This document shows positions 1 through 12,545 of a DNA stretch of 64,000 bases, piece after piece (position 1 is the stretch's first letter; every line of letters begins with the position of its first letter). The translations under genes and the position numbers were made by a program. This DNA comes from Lasioglossum baleicum (lineage: Eukaryota; Arthropoda; Insecta; Hymenoptera; Halictidae), in contig NC_134943.1 of the NCBI RefSeq assembly GCF_051020765.1, positions 1,860,001-1,924,000 on the forward strand, given 5' to 3'. The notes below the pieces were generated by a model. That model was not told the DNA's origin, did no database searches, and saw nothing but the letters and a program-made list of their open reading frames with translations.

Positions 1-3000
1 TTTCTGGGGGATTAAATAAAAGTTCTGTATTAAGCACAATACATAATATCGAAGGATAATGTTACAGGCTAAATTGATATCACAATTATTTTATTTAATG
101 ACAATTAAATGCTTGAGACGTGGTGTCGAACCAAGCATACAAACATTGACTTGAACCACTTTTGTTTTTAAGTAGCTCAATTTTATTATTGCGTGCAAGC
201 TATTTTTGACGACTCAACTGCGAGGATTATAAAAAATGTCTATAATTATTAATGTACTGTGAATTTTCGTTTGATCTTTTTTAGTTGTTCCAGGTGAACA
301 AATGTCGATGGGATTAGTTTATAAAATACTGTTTTATGCATTTGCATATCTATTTGGAGATTTGCATTTAAATCGATAGTGTAAAAACCGGTAACAACCA
401 TCTCACAACAACAACGACAACAACATAAATAAGTCTCGTTATATATTTATAGTTTCGTTCTATTAAAATCTAGCTTTTTTACTGAAAAACCCACAAATTG
501 TTAATCGATTGTGATTTTAAACTCATTTACAAAAGACATTAATTAGGTCAAAACCTAATGTAACGTATATACGAAATACATATGCAAAAAGTGCAGTAGA
601 AATTACAATATCTTTACTTCGATGTGAACGTATCGAGGACATTAACGGAGGAAATTTTAATTTACTCGAGTAATAACCATATTGCAGTCTAGCAATAAAA
701 GAAGATGGTGTAAGAAGGTCTTTTGTAAAACCTCACGTTTTACTACCTCCTGTCGCGGAATAAAGAAATAGAGTACAAGGTGCACATGTTGCATCAATTA
801 CATGCGTAACAGTATACTTTTAATTTCGGTTTATTATGAGTCTTTCATCCTCTAAACCTTTCAGTTCTGGGAGATCTCATTATTCAGGACAAACACATTT
901 CTTATGATTCATTTGCATTATAGTTGCACATACGAGCGCAAATACAAATGTTTATTAATTCAAATTCTTTTATTATTCGAAATACAGATTATGTGATTCA
1001 TAACTTTCTGTTCGAAGCCCTCCATCAATAATGCATGCACGTCTCAGATAATCAAACAAAATAATTTCTCAAACAGTTTTATGTATGAAATATGGATTAT
1101 TAAAACAATAGGAAATTTCTATATCTATGTATAATAAAAGATGGATTTGAGTATTTCAGAAGTTGATTAATTGAAGCGGAAAATTCAAAACTGAGTGATA
1201 AAACGCTTAAGTAATACGTGATGGATTTGCTTGTAAGAACTGTTTTGCATTCGTGTAATGTATATATTACATTTCAATTCATTCGGAATGCGAGACCCTT
1301 AGGTCGGACAATATAACAGAAGCACAGATATACCTGCAAATTACATTACCGAGTACGTATTACTCTTCTGACTATCGAGTGTTCGGATCGACCAAAATTA
1401 TTAATGCGTTTTTGAAGCCATTATTTTCAGGAGATAATTATCTTCTATATTTTAATGTAATTACTCGTATATATGTAATTTGTATGTGGACGATAGAGTC
1501 CGTTTCTTAGAGAAAGAGATTCTCTTATAATACAGATATCGGTGCACTCGTAAAAAGACAAGCTGTAAATATTTATGCAATGTCCAGGTTTTGGAAATCT
1601 CAAAGATTGACATCGACTGGGAATATAATTTTCATTATAGAATATTTGAACATGACGAATTAAAACATATATTTTATTAGTAAATCACAATTTTGAAAGG
1701 TATTGCTTTGCAAAAAGTATCAAAGTTGCACAACAACATAAACACACTACTCATTATTTGGTCATACATGTGTGGAATAGTTATGTAAATAATACCTACA
1801 TATTACACAACAATAATATACCTACATATATTTCAAGGCTAACAAATGTTACATAATATCGGCTAAATATTACTCAATTGTTAGAGCCCTTCAAAATAAA
1901 ACTCTGTGTTCAAATTATTTTTAATACTCTCATTTACTTATTCGAATATAAATATATCCGAACACGTTGGCAGTTTAAATGGTTAGCATTTGTAAACATT
2001 TTTTTATAGATTCAGGATGTTTATTGGTTCTGGTTCGAGCAAAAGTTATGATTTTGACAAAAAATTCTCCCCCAACGCGATCACACTTATCGTACGTATG
2101 ATCTAAAATTAAACGAATCTTAAGAAAGGTGCATTCACTTTTCACCGAACTATAGTAACAATTCGTGTGAATTTCGTTTGCGCCACACAGCTTGTTTACC
2201 ATGCACGTGTACCAGCGTCCATGGTGCCTCGAACGTTTATACGCGGACGTCACGCACCCTGTACAGTGTTTCATCAACCGTGGCGCAGATTTTGCAAATG
2301 CAATTTGACTCATTCTCCTAGCGAATCATCATTGCCCTTCACAGGAATTATTATAATTAAGCGAATGACGCTTTGACTGCCACGTCACTATCATATAACT
2401 GACACAATTTGTTTACATTTTAAAATTAATTCTTCAATAAAAATTTTATTGGGATCTACGAGGTGTGAGAAAATAGTGTCTTACACACATGTCACCTGTT
2501 TTATATATTTTATTCTACTATTATTGAAATTGTAAAGACTTTTCTATGGCAAATGATTGAATATAAATTTCTTTACTCGCACATACATTTTATAAAAATC
2601 ACGAAAAATCGAAATAGATTAAATCTTGTCAGTTTTATAAGGCAACACGCACGCGCGCGTGCCAGTAACAAATTCGTAGAAGTTTTAATAATTTAAGAAA
2701 TGGATCTCTTTACGGAAAATAAAAATCTTCAGCATCATTTACAAGGGGCAAGATTTAAATAAAAATGTATTTCCCATTTTAATAGCTTTAATCAATTGTA
2801 CTTAATATAAGAATACTTTTATTATGAATGCATAAAATTTACAGTCTAGTAATAAATATATTTATTTATGCCTCAAATATGCCAGTAATTTTTAAAAAAT
2901 AGTACAATATTTCATCAATGTGACGATGTTCTCTAAATTTACATTTTACCCTTAGGTAATTCAAAAGTTTTGCAATGGCTGTGCTATGTGTAAAAGAAGT

Positions 3001-4130
3001 TTAATCATTTCGTTCAAATTAGCAATCGCAAAAGAATTTATTAGGCTACGTTGGTCGAGATAAGTTGTTGGTTTGTGAATGAAACTGCGAACGCTATTGA
3101 GCAATTTGATATTGACTTAAGTCATCATCGGTAGATAAAGTGTTAAATATGCATTTCTTACTCTTTTGTTTGATAAAAACGACGCAGTTTATCGAACTGC
3201 AACGGCGAGCTCCGTTCTTTTATATTACAAAGATTTTTATTACTAAAGGTGACAAAGCACTTACCCCAATTAGCGTTTCACTTTCTAATTCCATGTAGAT
3301 ATTACCAGTATAGAAGTAATAGGTTCTCTACTGATTGCTGACTACATATAATTGATTCTACGATTCCTTAATTATGCTATTATTCTTCTAATTTTTTAAT
3401 TTTCTCGAATAAATACTCCTTTTCAAACGGTACACTAATTACACTAAACATAGGAATACCTGAATTCAAATACATATTGTTTACTAATGTTAATTTACTA
3501 TTATCCTTTATTCGTATTTTGAACGATACAAATATTAATTTGTAAACAAGTAGAAAAGTGATAATACGATTTTTATGTATATACCATAAATTAGATCGAG
3601 ATAGTGCACAGAAATTTTCCAAAAAGTACCTTAATTGCACCAATAGTGTCTCCAAACTCTCTACTTTTTTGCAATGGATCCACGACACTTAATGGTCCGA
3701 TGCGTCGCGACGCTACGCGTCATAAAGTTTTACTATCAGATGGTTTCCACGAAACTCATACATGTATTTGACTCAAGAGTCAACTTGCACATTTGCTGCG
3801 TACATTGATACACCAAGCTGCAATGTTACACATCAAATTAATATTTAAACCATAGACTTTTTACCATAATGCATTACTGTCTTTATAAAACAAGTCGTTC
3901 TTCTAAGTATAGGATATGTATATTGAATACATCTAATTTTCCATACAGAACTTCTAAAATAAAAAATATTTTCTCCACTTTCAACTACCATATGTAGATA
4001 TCAGTAAATACTACACATTTTGCAGATTAACTAAATATTTGAAACTGTAATTAATTTCAATTATAGCTAATTTATTGAAGCGATTTTCTATTACACGAGT
4101 TTGAATACGGTGTAGAAAACAAATGAAAAT
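1..4130. other. Intergenic stretch, no supported gene
   Basis: AT-rich sequence with stops in all frames. Open frames at about 1975-2376 are short, conflict on both strands and carry no recognisable motif. On the minus strand near 3620-3710 two overlapping frames read like exon pieces (one contains VVDPLQKSREFGDTIG) and end at plausible donors. I cannot link either to a second exon with matching phase or recognise a family, so I make no gene call. The stretch may be upstream regulatory sequence or intron of a gene outside the window. Confidence 0.5.
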
Positions 4131-4139
4131 TTTGAAAAA

Positions 4140-4262
4140 TAAAAAGTTTATTGCTAGATTTGTTCAACAACGTACTTTCCATTCTGTTCTATTACTGTTT
4201 GCCACTTTTGATGTATCATTTTATTGAATAAACCTATAAATAAATATCTCAATTTTATATTT
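4140..4262 (-). mobile_element. Mariner-type transposon 3-prime fragment
   Basis: On the minus strand the last codons read KWQTVIEQNGKYVVEQI followed by a stop. This resembles the end of mariner transposases (RWQKVIENNGEYF type). The DDE catalytic part is absent, so this is a dead fragment. The same C-terminal relic occurs inside the complete short element at 23547-23747. Confidence 0.6.
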
Positions 4263-4267
4263 GAATT

Positions 4268-4662
4268 TGAGTAGTTGGATCCAAAACTAAACAAGAATCC
4301 GGATAGGGTAACAATGAAGCCATAAAGGGTTATAATGAACACGTTAACAACATTACCATCAGAATTCTAATGTTCTAGTAGTGAATTCCTATCATTAGCT
4401 ATTTATATTCATAACAAGAAGATCAACGTTGACATCAAAGAAATTGATTCACAAATATGTCAAATAAAATTGAGCAGCAAAGAATTGTTTAGCTTTGGCT
4501 AGACCATCAGAATCATGCACCTTGGACAGGTTAAAACTAGAACCACTCAAGGAGCTGTCTTCTGAAATGCATTATAAACAAGACACTTAAAATGACAGTG
4601 AGTAGTTGGGTCCAAAATTGACCAAGAACTCGAAAAGGGTAATAATGAGCCCGTTAACGCTA
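4268..4662. repeat. Pair of diverged direct repeats
   Basis: A block of about 75 bp beginning GAGTAGTTGGATCCAAAACT at 4268 recurs, diverged, from about 4601 (AGTAGTTGGGTCCAAAATTG). Both continue into an AAGGGTAATAATGA-like stretch and a CGTTAAC motif. The copies are about 330 bp apart in the same orientation, which suggests a local duplication or two ends of a decayed element. No coding content is seen. Confidence 0.5.
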
Positions 4663-4844
4663 CCGGAAAAATAGCAGGTCTAGAAAAAAGGGCTGTAAAA
4701 ATCTATATTCGCATAAACATCCTTTGAACGTTTGGAAAACGTAGTTTGGCAAGGTTCTCGGAAAGTCCATTCAGTGTTGGGCGCGCAGACCGCTGATGAG
4801 CTAGTCCCGAAAGCTCGTTCGGATACCTCCTCGTGCGGCGGTGG

Positions 4845-4935
4845 CCAGGCAAGGCAAGTCAGAGCAAGTCGGAGCATGTCAGAGCAAGCCAGAGCAAGCC
4901 AGAGAGCAGGGCAGAGCAGGGCAGGGTCTAGGGTA
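4845..4935. repeat. Short minisatellite with about 10-bp unit
   Basis: Tandem degenerate copies of an AGAGCAAGCC-like unit (variants AGAGCAAGTC, GGAGCATGTC, AGAGCAGGGC) lie inside a GC-rich patch. Open frames on both strands here result from the repeat lacking stop codons and are not treated as genes. Confidence 0.7.
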
Positions 4936-5560
4936 AGCAAACGGTTGAGGAGACCGTCGTATCTCGTTGGCTCGCGTCGCGACGCCACGCCACGCACCGC
5001 GACGCGTGCCATACTATCGGGCGCGGATTTCCAGGAAAGTCGGTGAGATGGCCTAGCCGGGCCGAATGACAAAATCAATTTGGGTTTGTCGTGGGACAAA
5101 CCGTCCGCCAAAATTAGACGTCGGGGGTCGTAGCTGTGCGACCCCAGACGCCGCGACGCCGGCATTGTGTGTAGACGCTAATTTTACAATAGCCGTTTCA
5201 GTGCCAGCCCATGAACGAAAGGCACGTGCGACGTCCCGACGTTCTCTCGAACGATGCTAACGGGACGGGGAGAGTCCGCGGCAACGACATCCTAAGGGAT
5301 GGGGGCGACGGAGGGGGATGGGCTGAACGGGGTGGGGAGGAGAAGGCAGAGAGAAACAGCGAGAAAGAGAGAGAGAGAGAGAGAGAAAGTGTAACCACGA
5401 CAGCTATGCCGAGGCGTAAACTTAACCGGTGCGATCTTTAAAGAGGGACTTTTGCACGGATACGATCACACATTATGACTAAATATAAACGGCCGTCTGC
5501 GACAGTGTGTCTGCGACGACCCGTGCACACGTGGACGCGTGTACGAATCCAGTGATCTTG
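4936..5560. other. GC-rich island with GA microsatellite, possible promoter region of the NDNF gene
   Basis: CpG-rich sequence that contrasts strongly with the AT-rich surroundings, including a GA run at about 5361-5386. It lies a few hundred bases upstream of the first recognisable exon of the plus-strand NDNF-like gene. It could hold the promoter and a 5-prime exon of that gene, but no ATG exon with a matching splice phase could be assigned. Short open frames here look like by-products of base composition. Confidence 0.35.
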
Positions 5561-5896
5561 GGATTATGCTGGAATCTTGTAATTACACTTGCCCGCCAAA
5601 TTATACATCGGTATGAAAATTCTTGACACTACCACTTCACACTTACGATGTTGAACAGTATCCCGTCTGAAACGAAAGTTTTTTGAGACGGCTCATGCAA
5701 AAGTGACGTAAGTCAATGTTTGTCTCTCTGGTTTCACACCATGTCTCAAGGGTTTAATAGTCGTTAAATAAAATAATTGTAGTATCATTTTTGACGTGGC
5801 TTGCATAAAACTTGGGTGCTATTGTGTTGTATTGTCCTATTATTAACCCCTTGTCATTGTTGCAATATTAACGGCTCATTTATCTGTAACCAACAG

Positions 5897-8800
5897 CTTC
5901 GCAAATTAAGGGAGTCCTCTGGTCTAGAGCGTCATTTTGTAGGCTTGTTTGTAAATAAATCAGACGACTGTTTTTCATTAACCAATCGGTATATTACTAA
6001 AATTCTATATTTATATGAAAATGTGTAGAATGAATATAATTTTCTCCATATTAGTTTAAGTACCAATTAAAAAGAGCTCATGGTACAGAGTTTAACATTG
6101 TGTTGCATGTCGTGTCTGGATACACTTAATGCGTATCGAGCATCAATGTCATACTGGATGCAGATAAAATTATTGCAGGTTCTATTACCTGAGTCCACGC
6201 GAAGGCCCACCCCTAACATTGCTTGTTAGCCCCTGTAGCGGACCAATAACATGGACGGTTAGCTACGTCGAACCACCTGAAAACACTGAAGAGTCTGAAG
6301 GTGCAAAATGTAAGAACAATTCAATATTGTACTGCAACACGAACCAACATTATTAAACCTCAATTTACATCGATAAATTATATTTCATTCGTAATGTTAT
6401 ATTTTAGAGAAATACATCTCAAAATACAATCAGAAAGGGATGAAGCATTTTACAGTATGTGAAAATAGTAAATGGGCGAATTTTCACCCTGAGGAACGTA
6501 AAGGGATTTACACAATTCACTACAATATTTATAACTTTACAAAGGCGGTAGACTCGTTTCCAGAATTGCAAGGGTGCGGAATGCGCGTTCTCATTTCTCG
6601 ATGATACAAAGATGGAATTTTTCAGAAGTCAAAAGCGCTAGATAAAAGATCAATCTGGGCCGCAATCGCCCTTGAAAGTCCTATTTTTACGTTTATGAGG
6701 CGTAATTTACATTATTCGGCAGCATATAGCTGTCACAACTTTGTGAAAATAACTACATGCGCAGTTGTATGCTTCCGAATAATGCAAATTACGCCTCGTA
6801 AACGGAAGGAGAGGACTTTTAAGGACGATAGCGGTCTAGATCGATCTTTTATCTAGCGTTTTTGACTACTGAACAACCGCATTTTTGTATTATCGAGAAA
6901 TGAGAACGCGCATCACGCATCTTGCAATCCTTAAAAAAAACGAGTCTACTCCCTTAATAGAAACGTAATTTTAACAAAAGAAATTGCTTTCTCGGGCATT
7001 TTAGTGACACTTGTTTTTCGAAACATTGCAACCCATGATTTAGCTTTGAGTTGTTGTTAACTGATTTGTGAAGAACGGGTCTACTTTGATCGATCTTACG
7101 GCATAAAAAAAAGCAAAAGGTACTAAGCTTGGATAAAGCTCGAATATCTCTAATGAATAAAGTATTATGATCGATATAACAGCGCAAACACGATGGCCAG
7201 TGAAGACTCTGAAGCCAGGCTCCCCCCTTTTTACGTACCAGGGCGCGGAGGATCAAAATTTTACGATACCGAAGACACGCGCCGGCCTCTACTGGTTCGA
7301 AATTAAATCCGTGGACCCTCCCGATGGCAACTTGCAAAAGTTGATACCGAGCACGGTGCTTTTGTACGCGACGTCCAGCGGTTTGGATCATATCCCGGAG
7401 TGGTACATGAACGAAAGAGAAAGTCGTCATCGCTCATTGAGATTTCAACAGCGGAGGAGCAAACGTCGACTCACCGTCTCCTGGAATAAAAGGTAACACG
7501 CGACAAGATTTTTGTTAGTTCTACGTGTACACGAATTTTGGAATGTTTTATCAATAGACTGCGAATCTTTATGCAAAATAAAAACTATTCAACTATTCAA
7601 AGGTATGTATGTAACTCCTTAAACTCGTGGCGGTACCTTATGGAACAATAAACCGAAAATGTTTAATAAACTTCTTTCTAGCGAGAATGAAATTGTCAAG
7701 CGTGTTTTTAACCCCCGTACGTTCCTTAGGGTGAATGAACACACCATTTCTGTTTATAGATAGAGTAAAATGTTTAATTTCTCTGTTTGCGTTGCAGAAT
7801 GTATTTCTGTAAAATTTGATGTTATAAATGAAACTCAATTTAATGCTACGATCTCGTCTGTAACTATTTTGGAGGAGCGTATGAAGGTTAAATACGGCAA
7901 GCTGTCTGTGCATTGCCCGCTGCATCTACTTATAACAGACGTCCTACGTCTTCATGGTTACGGCGAGAGTTATTCATAATCGATCTTATCATCTCATATG
8001 ATAATTGAATGTTTATTAAACCATTGCTTTTCATAAATTTAATTTTTAATTCTAATTTCGGTATTTTAAGGTGAAATAGAGCCCAAGTTTTTTATTCAAG
8101 CAATGAACTTTAATGAATAAGATATTTTCCCTTTTGTTCGATGATCTTTTGCCAAAAAGAATAAATAAGAAAATATTTTATTGGTGGAAGTTCATCGCTT
8201 GAATAAAGAAATTCGATTTTATTTCACCTTAAAATACTGAAATTACTTTCTTGCCAACCCAATATCTACATAAAAAATCCGTGCAATTTTATCATCAGCT
8301 GAATAGCATCCCTTGTTCTCCCTTGAAAGATATAATGTTGATTTTTCCAGCAACATTGACCCTCACCTTTCACGCTACTGCTTAGCTGTCACGTCCGGAT
8401 CTCAAGCTCACCCGTTGACCCTTTGCGCGGCACAGAATGTCCTCCATGTTCATCCACACCCAGTGAAGGGCGGTTCTTCTAAGGAGCAACAACATCGTGG
8501 TGTTCCGGAAGGTCTTCACTGTGTGCGTCAAACGAAATTAACACTGCATCGGATGAAGTACGACACTACGTACAATTTCACGTTATACGTGGTTAGTAAT
8601 CGAGATTTGGGAAGGTGTACTCCACTCACCTTTATGCTACAGGGCATACTTTCTATAAATATTCGTCAGAGTCGATACCGTACACGTTTTAACGAGTCCT
8701 GTTTTGAGACAGAAAAGCAATCTGTTGAAGAAAAAACATTTTTATAACAAAATGGTTCATTCCATTTAATAATACTCAATAATTGCTAAAACAAAATTGG

Positions 8801-10657
8801 TGAAATTATGAAACATATATATATATGTGTGTATAACCATCGTATTCTCCAAAATTAATATTCACAAAAAATCAATTTCAACCATCTTCATTTGACCAAT
8901 TGTGTTCTCATAATCTCGTATTTTACACCAGTACATCAAATTACAACATAATCTTAGAAAATAACAAATTTTAACACTTTATAAGATAGAAAATGGGTTG
9001 ATGTTTACACCAAAAGTTCCCTTTGAAAATTCTAAATGATTTTCTTATTGTTCCAGGTAAACACGCGAAATAATGTTTCAAATCGGGTGGCCACGGACAC
9101 CATACGATTTCGAAAAACTCCGGAGCTAATTTTACGAACTGGGAGTTACACTACGGCCAGTTTACGCAAGAGCGATGGATTTGTTAATTTCCGATACCGT
9201 CCACCGGAGAACACTTCGAGTACATTTCATATCTTTCCCTGTGGCGGTGGCATTGTCAAAGCGAAGTTAACTGCGCCAGGAATATTAAGGGTAATAACTG
9301 TTCAATTAATTTCTATTCGCGTAAACCATTATCTACAATGATGCTTGATATTAAGATATTAAGACTTTATATGGAAAAATGGGAATATCTTTCCCGATAT
9401 TTTCCGCTTTCTGTAGTGAAGTACGAATACTACAAATAATCTACATTTATAGGAAAAGGAAGTAGTAGGGTATGCATCGTTAAGGGTACCACTTTTAACT
9501 TCAGGAAAAGCATACACATTGCGAATATCCGCTACACCGCAAGAGTTAGCACGAGTGTTTGCTATCAAGGTATTAGCTACACAGGAATCGTCTACGATAT
9601 TTCCACAGGTATGTTCTTAGTCATTAAACAGAACTGAGAGCGTAAAAACAATTTCCGAGTACGCAGAAAAGAAAAGAGATAAAAAACTGCATGAATATCC
9701 GAAGGAAAGCCCATGCATATTACGTGTCTGTAAATGACTCATTCGTTATAATAACGTTACAATAACTAAACGTTTTACAGTCATTCAAATACATGTTACA
9801 GTAAAGTCGCGTTTACTGTCCAACAGCCTGTGTTCTGCACGGACATACCGACATCATTTTTTTATGACTGTGTCTACCATCTTATTGTACCATCAGAATC
9901 CCATGAGATCTGAATACATTCAATCCTGTTATTATTATAAAGGAATATGTCTTGAAAATGCTACACGGAATAGCCCCGTTAATATTTTTAGTGTGTTCAC
10001 AGAAATCTTGCCTATTTCATTCGTACAAACAGTCAGAGTTACTAATAATTATTATCAGTCACTAGATAATGAAGTTTGCACCTTGCACTATATTTTAGTT
10101 CGCTTCTGAACGAATAAATTAATATTCAGCGTACGATTAATTTCATGACAATCGTTTCTAAGTAAATCAAAAGCGCCGGTTGTGAGAATCGTGGCAGTCA
10201 ACGTATTGAGAAAAAGGTAATCATTGGACAATGTGAACCTTGTATTTAGATACCATCGAGAAGTACGCCACGCGAGTACAGATCCTTAAGAACCTGCCAC
10301 GGCGTGACAATAGGAGTGGAATCGGCGGGTGCAGCAAAGTATTGCATCCTGGTGCGGGAATTGCGAAGTTCCTCGTTGTTGGCCAGCGTCACTACAATTC
10401 CGGACCAATGTGGTCTTCATCGTCGACGACGTTCCGAGTATACGTTCGAAGTTTGCGAAGAAAGACTAAGTCCGCCAAAGGATCGCGCGCTTCCTTTCAC
10501 CTTAACGCGCATGCAGCCAGGGAAAGCGTATCTCTTGCAAGTCACTGCACAACTAAAGGGTCAATCGTTATCTTATCCTTTGCTAGGGGTACGCACACGA
10601 CGTGCCTGTGCACGTCGTTCCGAAAGTTCCCAGGAAACAAATAAAACCGACCAATGA
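5897..10657 (+). CDS. nord: NDNF/nord-like secreted fibronectin type III protein, 5-prime end unresolved
   Basis: Proposed coding exons: 5897-5988, 6179-6309, 7183-7492, 8351-8591, 9057-9290, 9453-9608, 10250-10657. All splice phases match. The product follows vertebrate NDNF closely: RFYYLSPREGPPL then SPCSGP near the start; an SPLFTYQG..LYWFEI..LLYATSSG block; an FN3-like segment with RYCLAV and TYNFTLYV; and a final FN3 with LRTC, AAKYCIL and LQPGK-like MQPGKAYLLQV, ending VRTRRAC as in NDNF (VKTRKFC). NDNF is a secreted glycoprotein; the fly homologue nord modulates BMP signalling. The frame of the first exon extends upstream through a signal-peptide-like stretch (VLLCCIVLLLTPCHC), but only a TTG (5801) lies before a stop at 5792. 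The start is therefore either an upstream exon spliced to the acceptor at 5896, or missing. The donor at 6300 and acceptor at 7200 are in-phase alternatives. Introns hold a foldback element and a mariner-like MITE. Confidence 0.85.
6544..6954. mobile_element. Foldback MITE in an NDNF intron
   Basis: Two long inverted arms pair almost end to end. The left arm runs from GTAGACTCGTTT through ATGCGCGTTCTCATTTCTCG and TTTTTCAGAAGTCAAAAGCG. The right arm is its reverse complement with about 15 percent change. The centre is near 6750. No ORF is present. Part of the same family, one arm only, occurs at about 21121-21250, so it is a dispersed element. Confidence 0.85.
8050..8264. mobile_element. Mariner-like MITE, copy A
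   Basis: Inverted arms with TATTTTAAGGTGAAAT near both ends and TTATTCAAGC..ATGAA inside. The right end is CCAACCCAA followed by TA, a mariner-type terminus; the left terminus has lost the TTGGGTTGG end. A second copy with the same organisation lies at 59310-59516. It sits in the NDNF intron between 7492 and 8351. Confidence 0.8.
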
Positions 10658-12545
10658 TAAATGTTGACTTCCCAGCCACTCGGTGTGCAGAATTTTTCTG
10701 TTCGCTGGTTTGGTACAAATCAAATGTCGTTTCCGTAGCATTAGATTTGCAAAGCCTGTCGATTTTATAATAGAAATCATGAGTATTATTTTTGGCTATA
10801 CACGCGAGGGGGTTGGGCAAAATCAGAGAAACATGTCGGATACAAAGAAAATTAAAGGGGTAGCTTCATCTGGTAGTTTGAGTGAATCAACAAAAGCAAT
10901 TAAAAATAACGTAGATGCAGTTTACAATGAATAAGAAACCTATACTCTTTTCTTACTCTTTCAATATAGACAACTTAAATGTGATGCAATGAAATCGCCA
11001 CCTTTATGTGCCAAAGTGAACAAATAAATACTAAGTATATCTATTAAGCAGATTTAAAGGAAGAGTATATTTTATACATTTGTTACTAAATGGCCACTAT
11101 ACAATTTTCTAAACGCAAAACACGACTTATATTATAGTGTTTCCACTATTTTGTCCAACCCTTATATACGTTGACTTCGATTCGTGCGAAGATCATGATC
11201 AATCATCCCCCATATATTATTTGTATATAGTACATTTTTTATACCTATTTCAGTAAATATATATATGTATACATAGTACTAAATCTCTAGTACTAAATAA
11301 AACTTTAACCATACGTAGTGTTCCAAGTAAATATCGTATAATTCATTAAAATTATTACCAAACAGTTCTGTACATTTTTCTCGCAGATTAATTAATTTTA
11401 TTGTTCCACACTTACAAAAACGGCGAGGTAAATAAATGAATCTTCTTGTTAAACAGTTGGACACCAATGGTACATACTTCATGATAACTAAAGCAGACCT
11501 GATGTTATAAAAATTACTATATGCCGCTAATCTAGCGGTTTAAAATCTAGATTTGCAAGCGATCGTGATTCGATCAGATTTACCTGAAATTTGCATTTCT
11601 TCCCTATTTTAAGATACATCTGTTCTTATAGAATTTTATTATAAGGAATCACACACTAATGTGGTTTTGTCTCTACGCAGTGAAAAAGAAAACGTACCAA
11701 ACTTTCGCGAACACTTGCGAGTATCTATAAAGATAAATGTTCCTGCCATTTCCACGTTCTTATCTATAAATGCTAGTTACACGTTCATGCTGTACATACA
11801 ACATAATAGAGAAGTCGTGAAACCTTCATCATTTAATGTGAATGTATTTGGTACACATGTATCCGCCATAAATGCATTAAATCGGTAATTTACTAGTAGG
11901 ATATACATTTATAATTCCTGTATAACCAATTAAAAAATGCCTCGTATCTATATTGTATAGTATTACAATAAGTATATTGTCCGCATGTAAACGAATATAT
12001 TCCCAGTAAGCAAAATGCTCGATTTTGAACGGGTATCTACGCACGCATATGTCCGGCAGAAAGACCGGGAATCTGCCCGGCCCGGCTCCAGCACAAGCTG
12101 CTCGGCCAGGCCTGGCTGACTGGGTTCTTTCTTTGATAAATCTGATAAGCACTAGTGTCATTCCCTGAAAAAAAGAACAATAACAAAAGTCTCATGTAAA
12201 AGTTCACTTTAGAACATGTAGACAAGATAATGTACGAAACTATATTATACCACAACTGATCAGACGTCCGCGTACAATTCTATCGGGCAATATCGTGCCC
12301 CGATACTTTTGCACACCATTGTATATCTACTGTATAGTTACGAGTAGTTGTGACATAATTTTTATATCGCATATACATATACAAAAAAAAAGTTTATTTT
12401 AATTGTATGTTATACAATGTATACTGTATAGTTGTAAGGTCTTATAATAAACAAATGACTGTAATGTAAGTAGCCATCGTAAATGTAACATAAAACAAAG
12501 TAATAAAGATATTTCCGAGAACGCGCGTTTTAGTTTCACCGAATA
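10658..12545. other. Spacer between NDNF-like and SmydA-like genes
   Basis: Probable 3-prime UTRs of the two convergent genes. A lysine-rich 33-codon frame at 10833-10934 follows the NDNF stop but has no recognisable feature. A GC-rich fragment at about 12045-12125 (with CCCGGCCCGGCTCC) stands out from the AT background and may be a transposon fragment. Apart from the exon candidate at 11681-11884 nothing else is supported. Confidence 0.5.
11681..11884 (+). other. Orphan exon candidate with FN3-like sequence
   Basis: An open stretch is bounded by a good acceptor (TCTCTACGCAG before 11681) and a good donor (AATCG|GTAATT). It enters and leaves in phase 2. The translation contains INVPAISTFLSINASYTFML and FNVNVFGTHV, which resembles the last strands of a fibronectin III fold. 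It lies about 1 kb beyond the NDNF stop codon, and no partner exons are seen on either side. It may be an alternative NDNF 3-prime exon, a decayed duplicate, or chance. Confidence 0.25.

Noticed and set aside
3380..3720. Minus-strand pair of possible exons (ends FEKIKKLEE; alternative frame VVDPLQKSREF)
   Set aside because: Two competing frames, no recognisable family, and no consistent upstream exon.
4680..5441. Several overlapping frames on both strands in the GC-rich island
   Set aside because: Caused by minisatellite and GA repeats plus GC-rich sequence; no splice partners or motifs.
6408..6602. Open frame (KYISKYNQKGMKHFTV onward) as an additional NDNF exon
   Set aside because: It runs into the foldback MITE and stops there, has no counterpart in NDNF, and skipping it gives a matching phase and alignment.
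10240..10644. 134-codon frame (MYLDTIEKYATRV onward)
   Set aside because: Shadow of the last NDNF exon; the frame beginning at 10250 gives the NDNF-like LRTC and QPGK-type motifs.
11520..11600. Hairpin-like sequence suggestive of a tRNA
   Set aside because: No intact acceptor stem, anticodon loop or B-box arrangement could be drawn.
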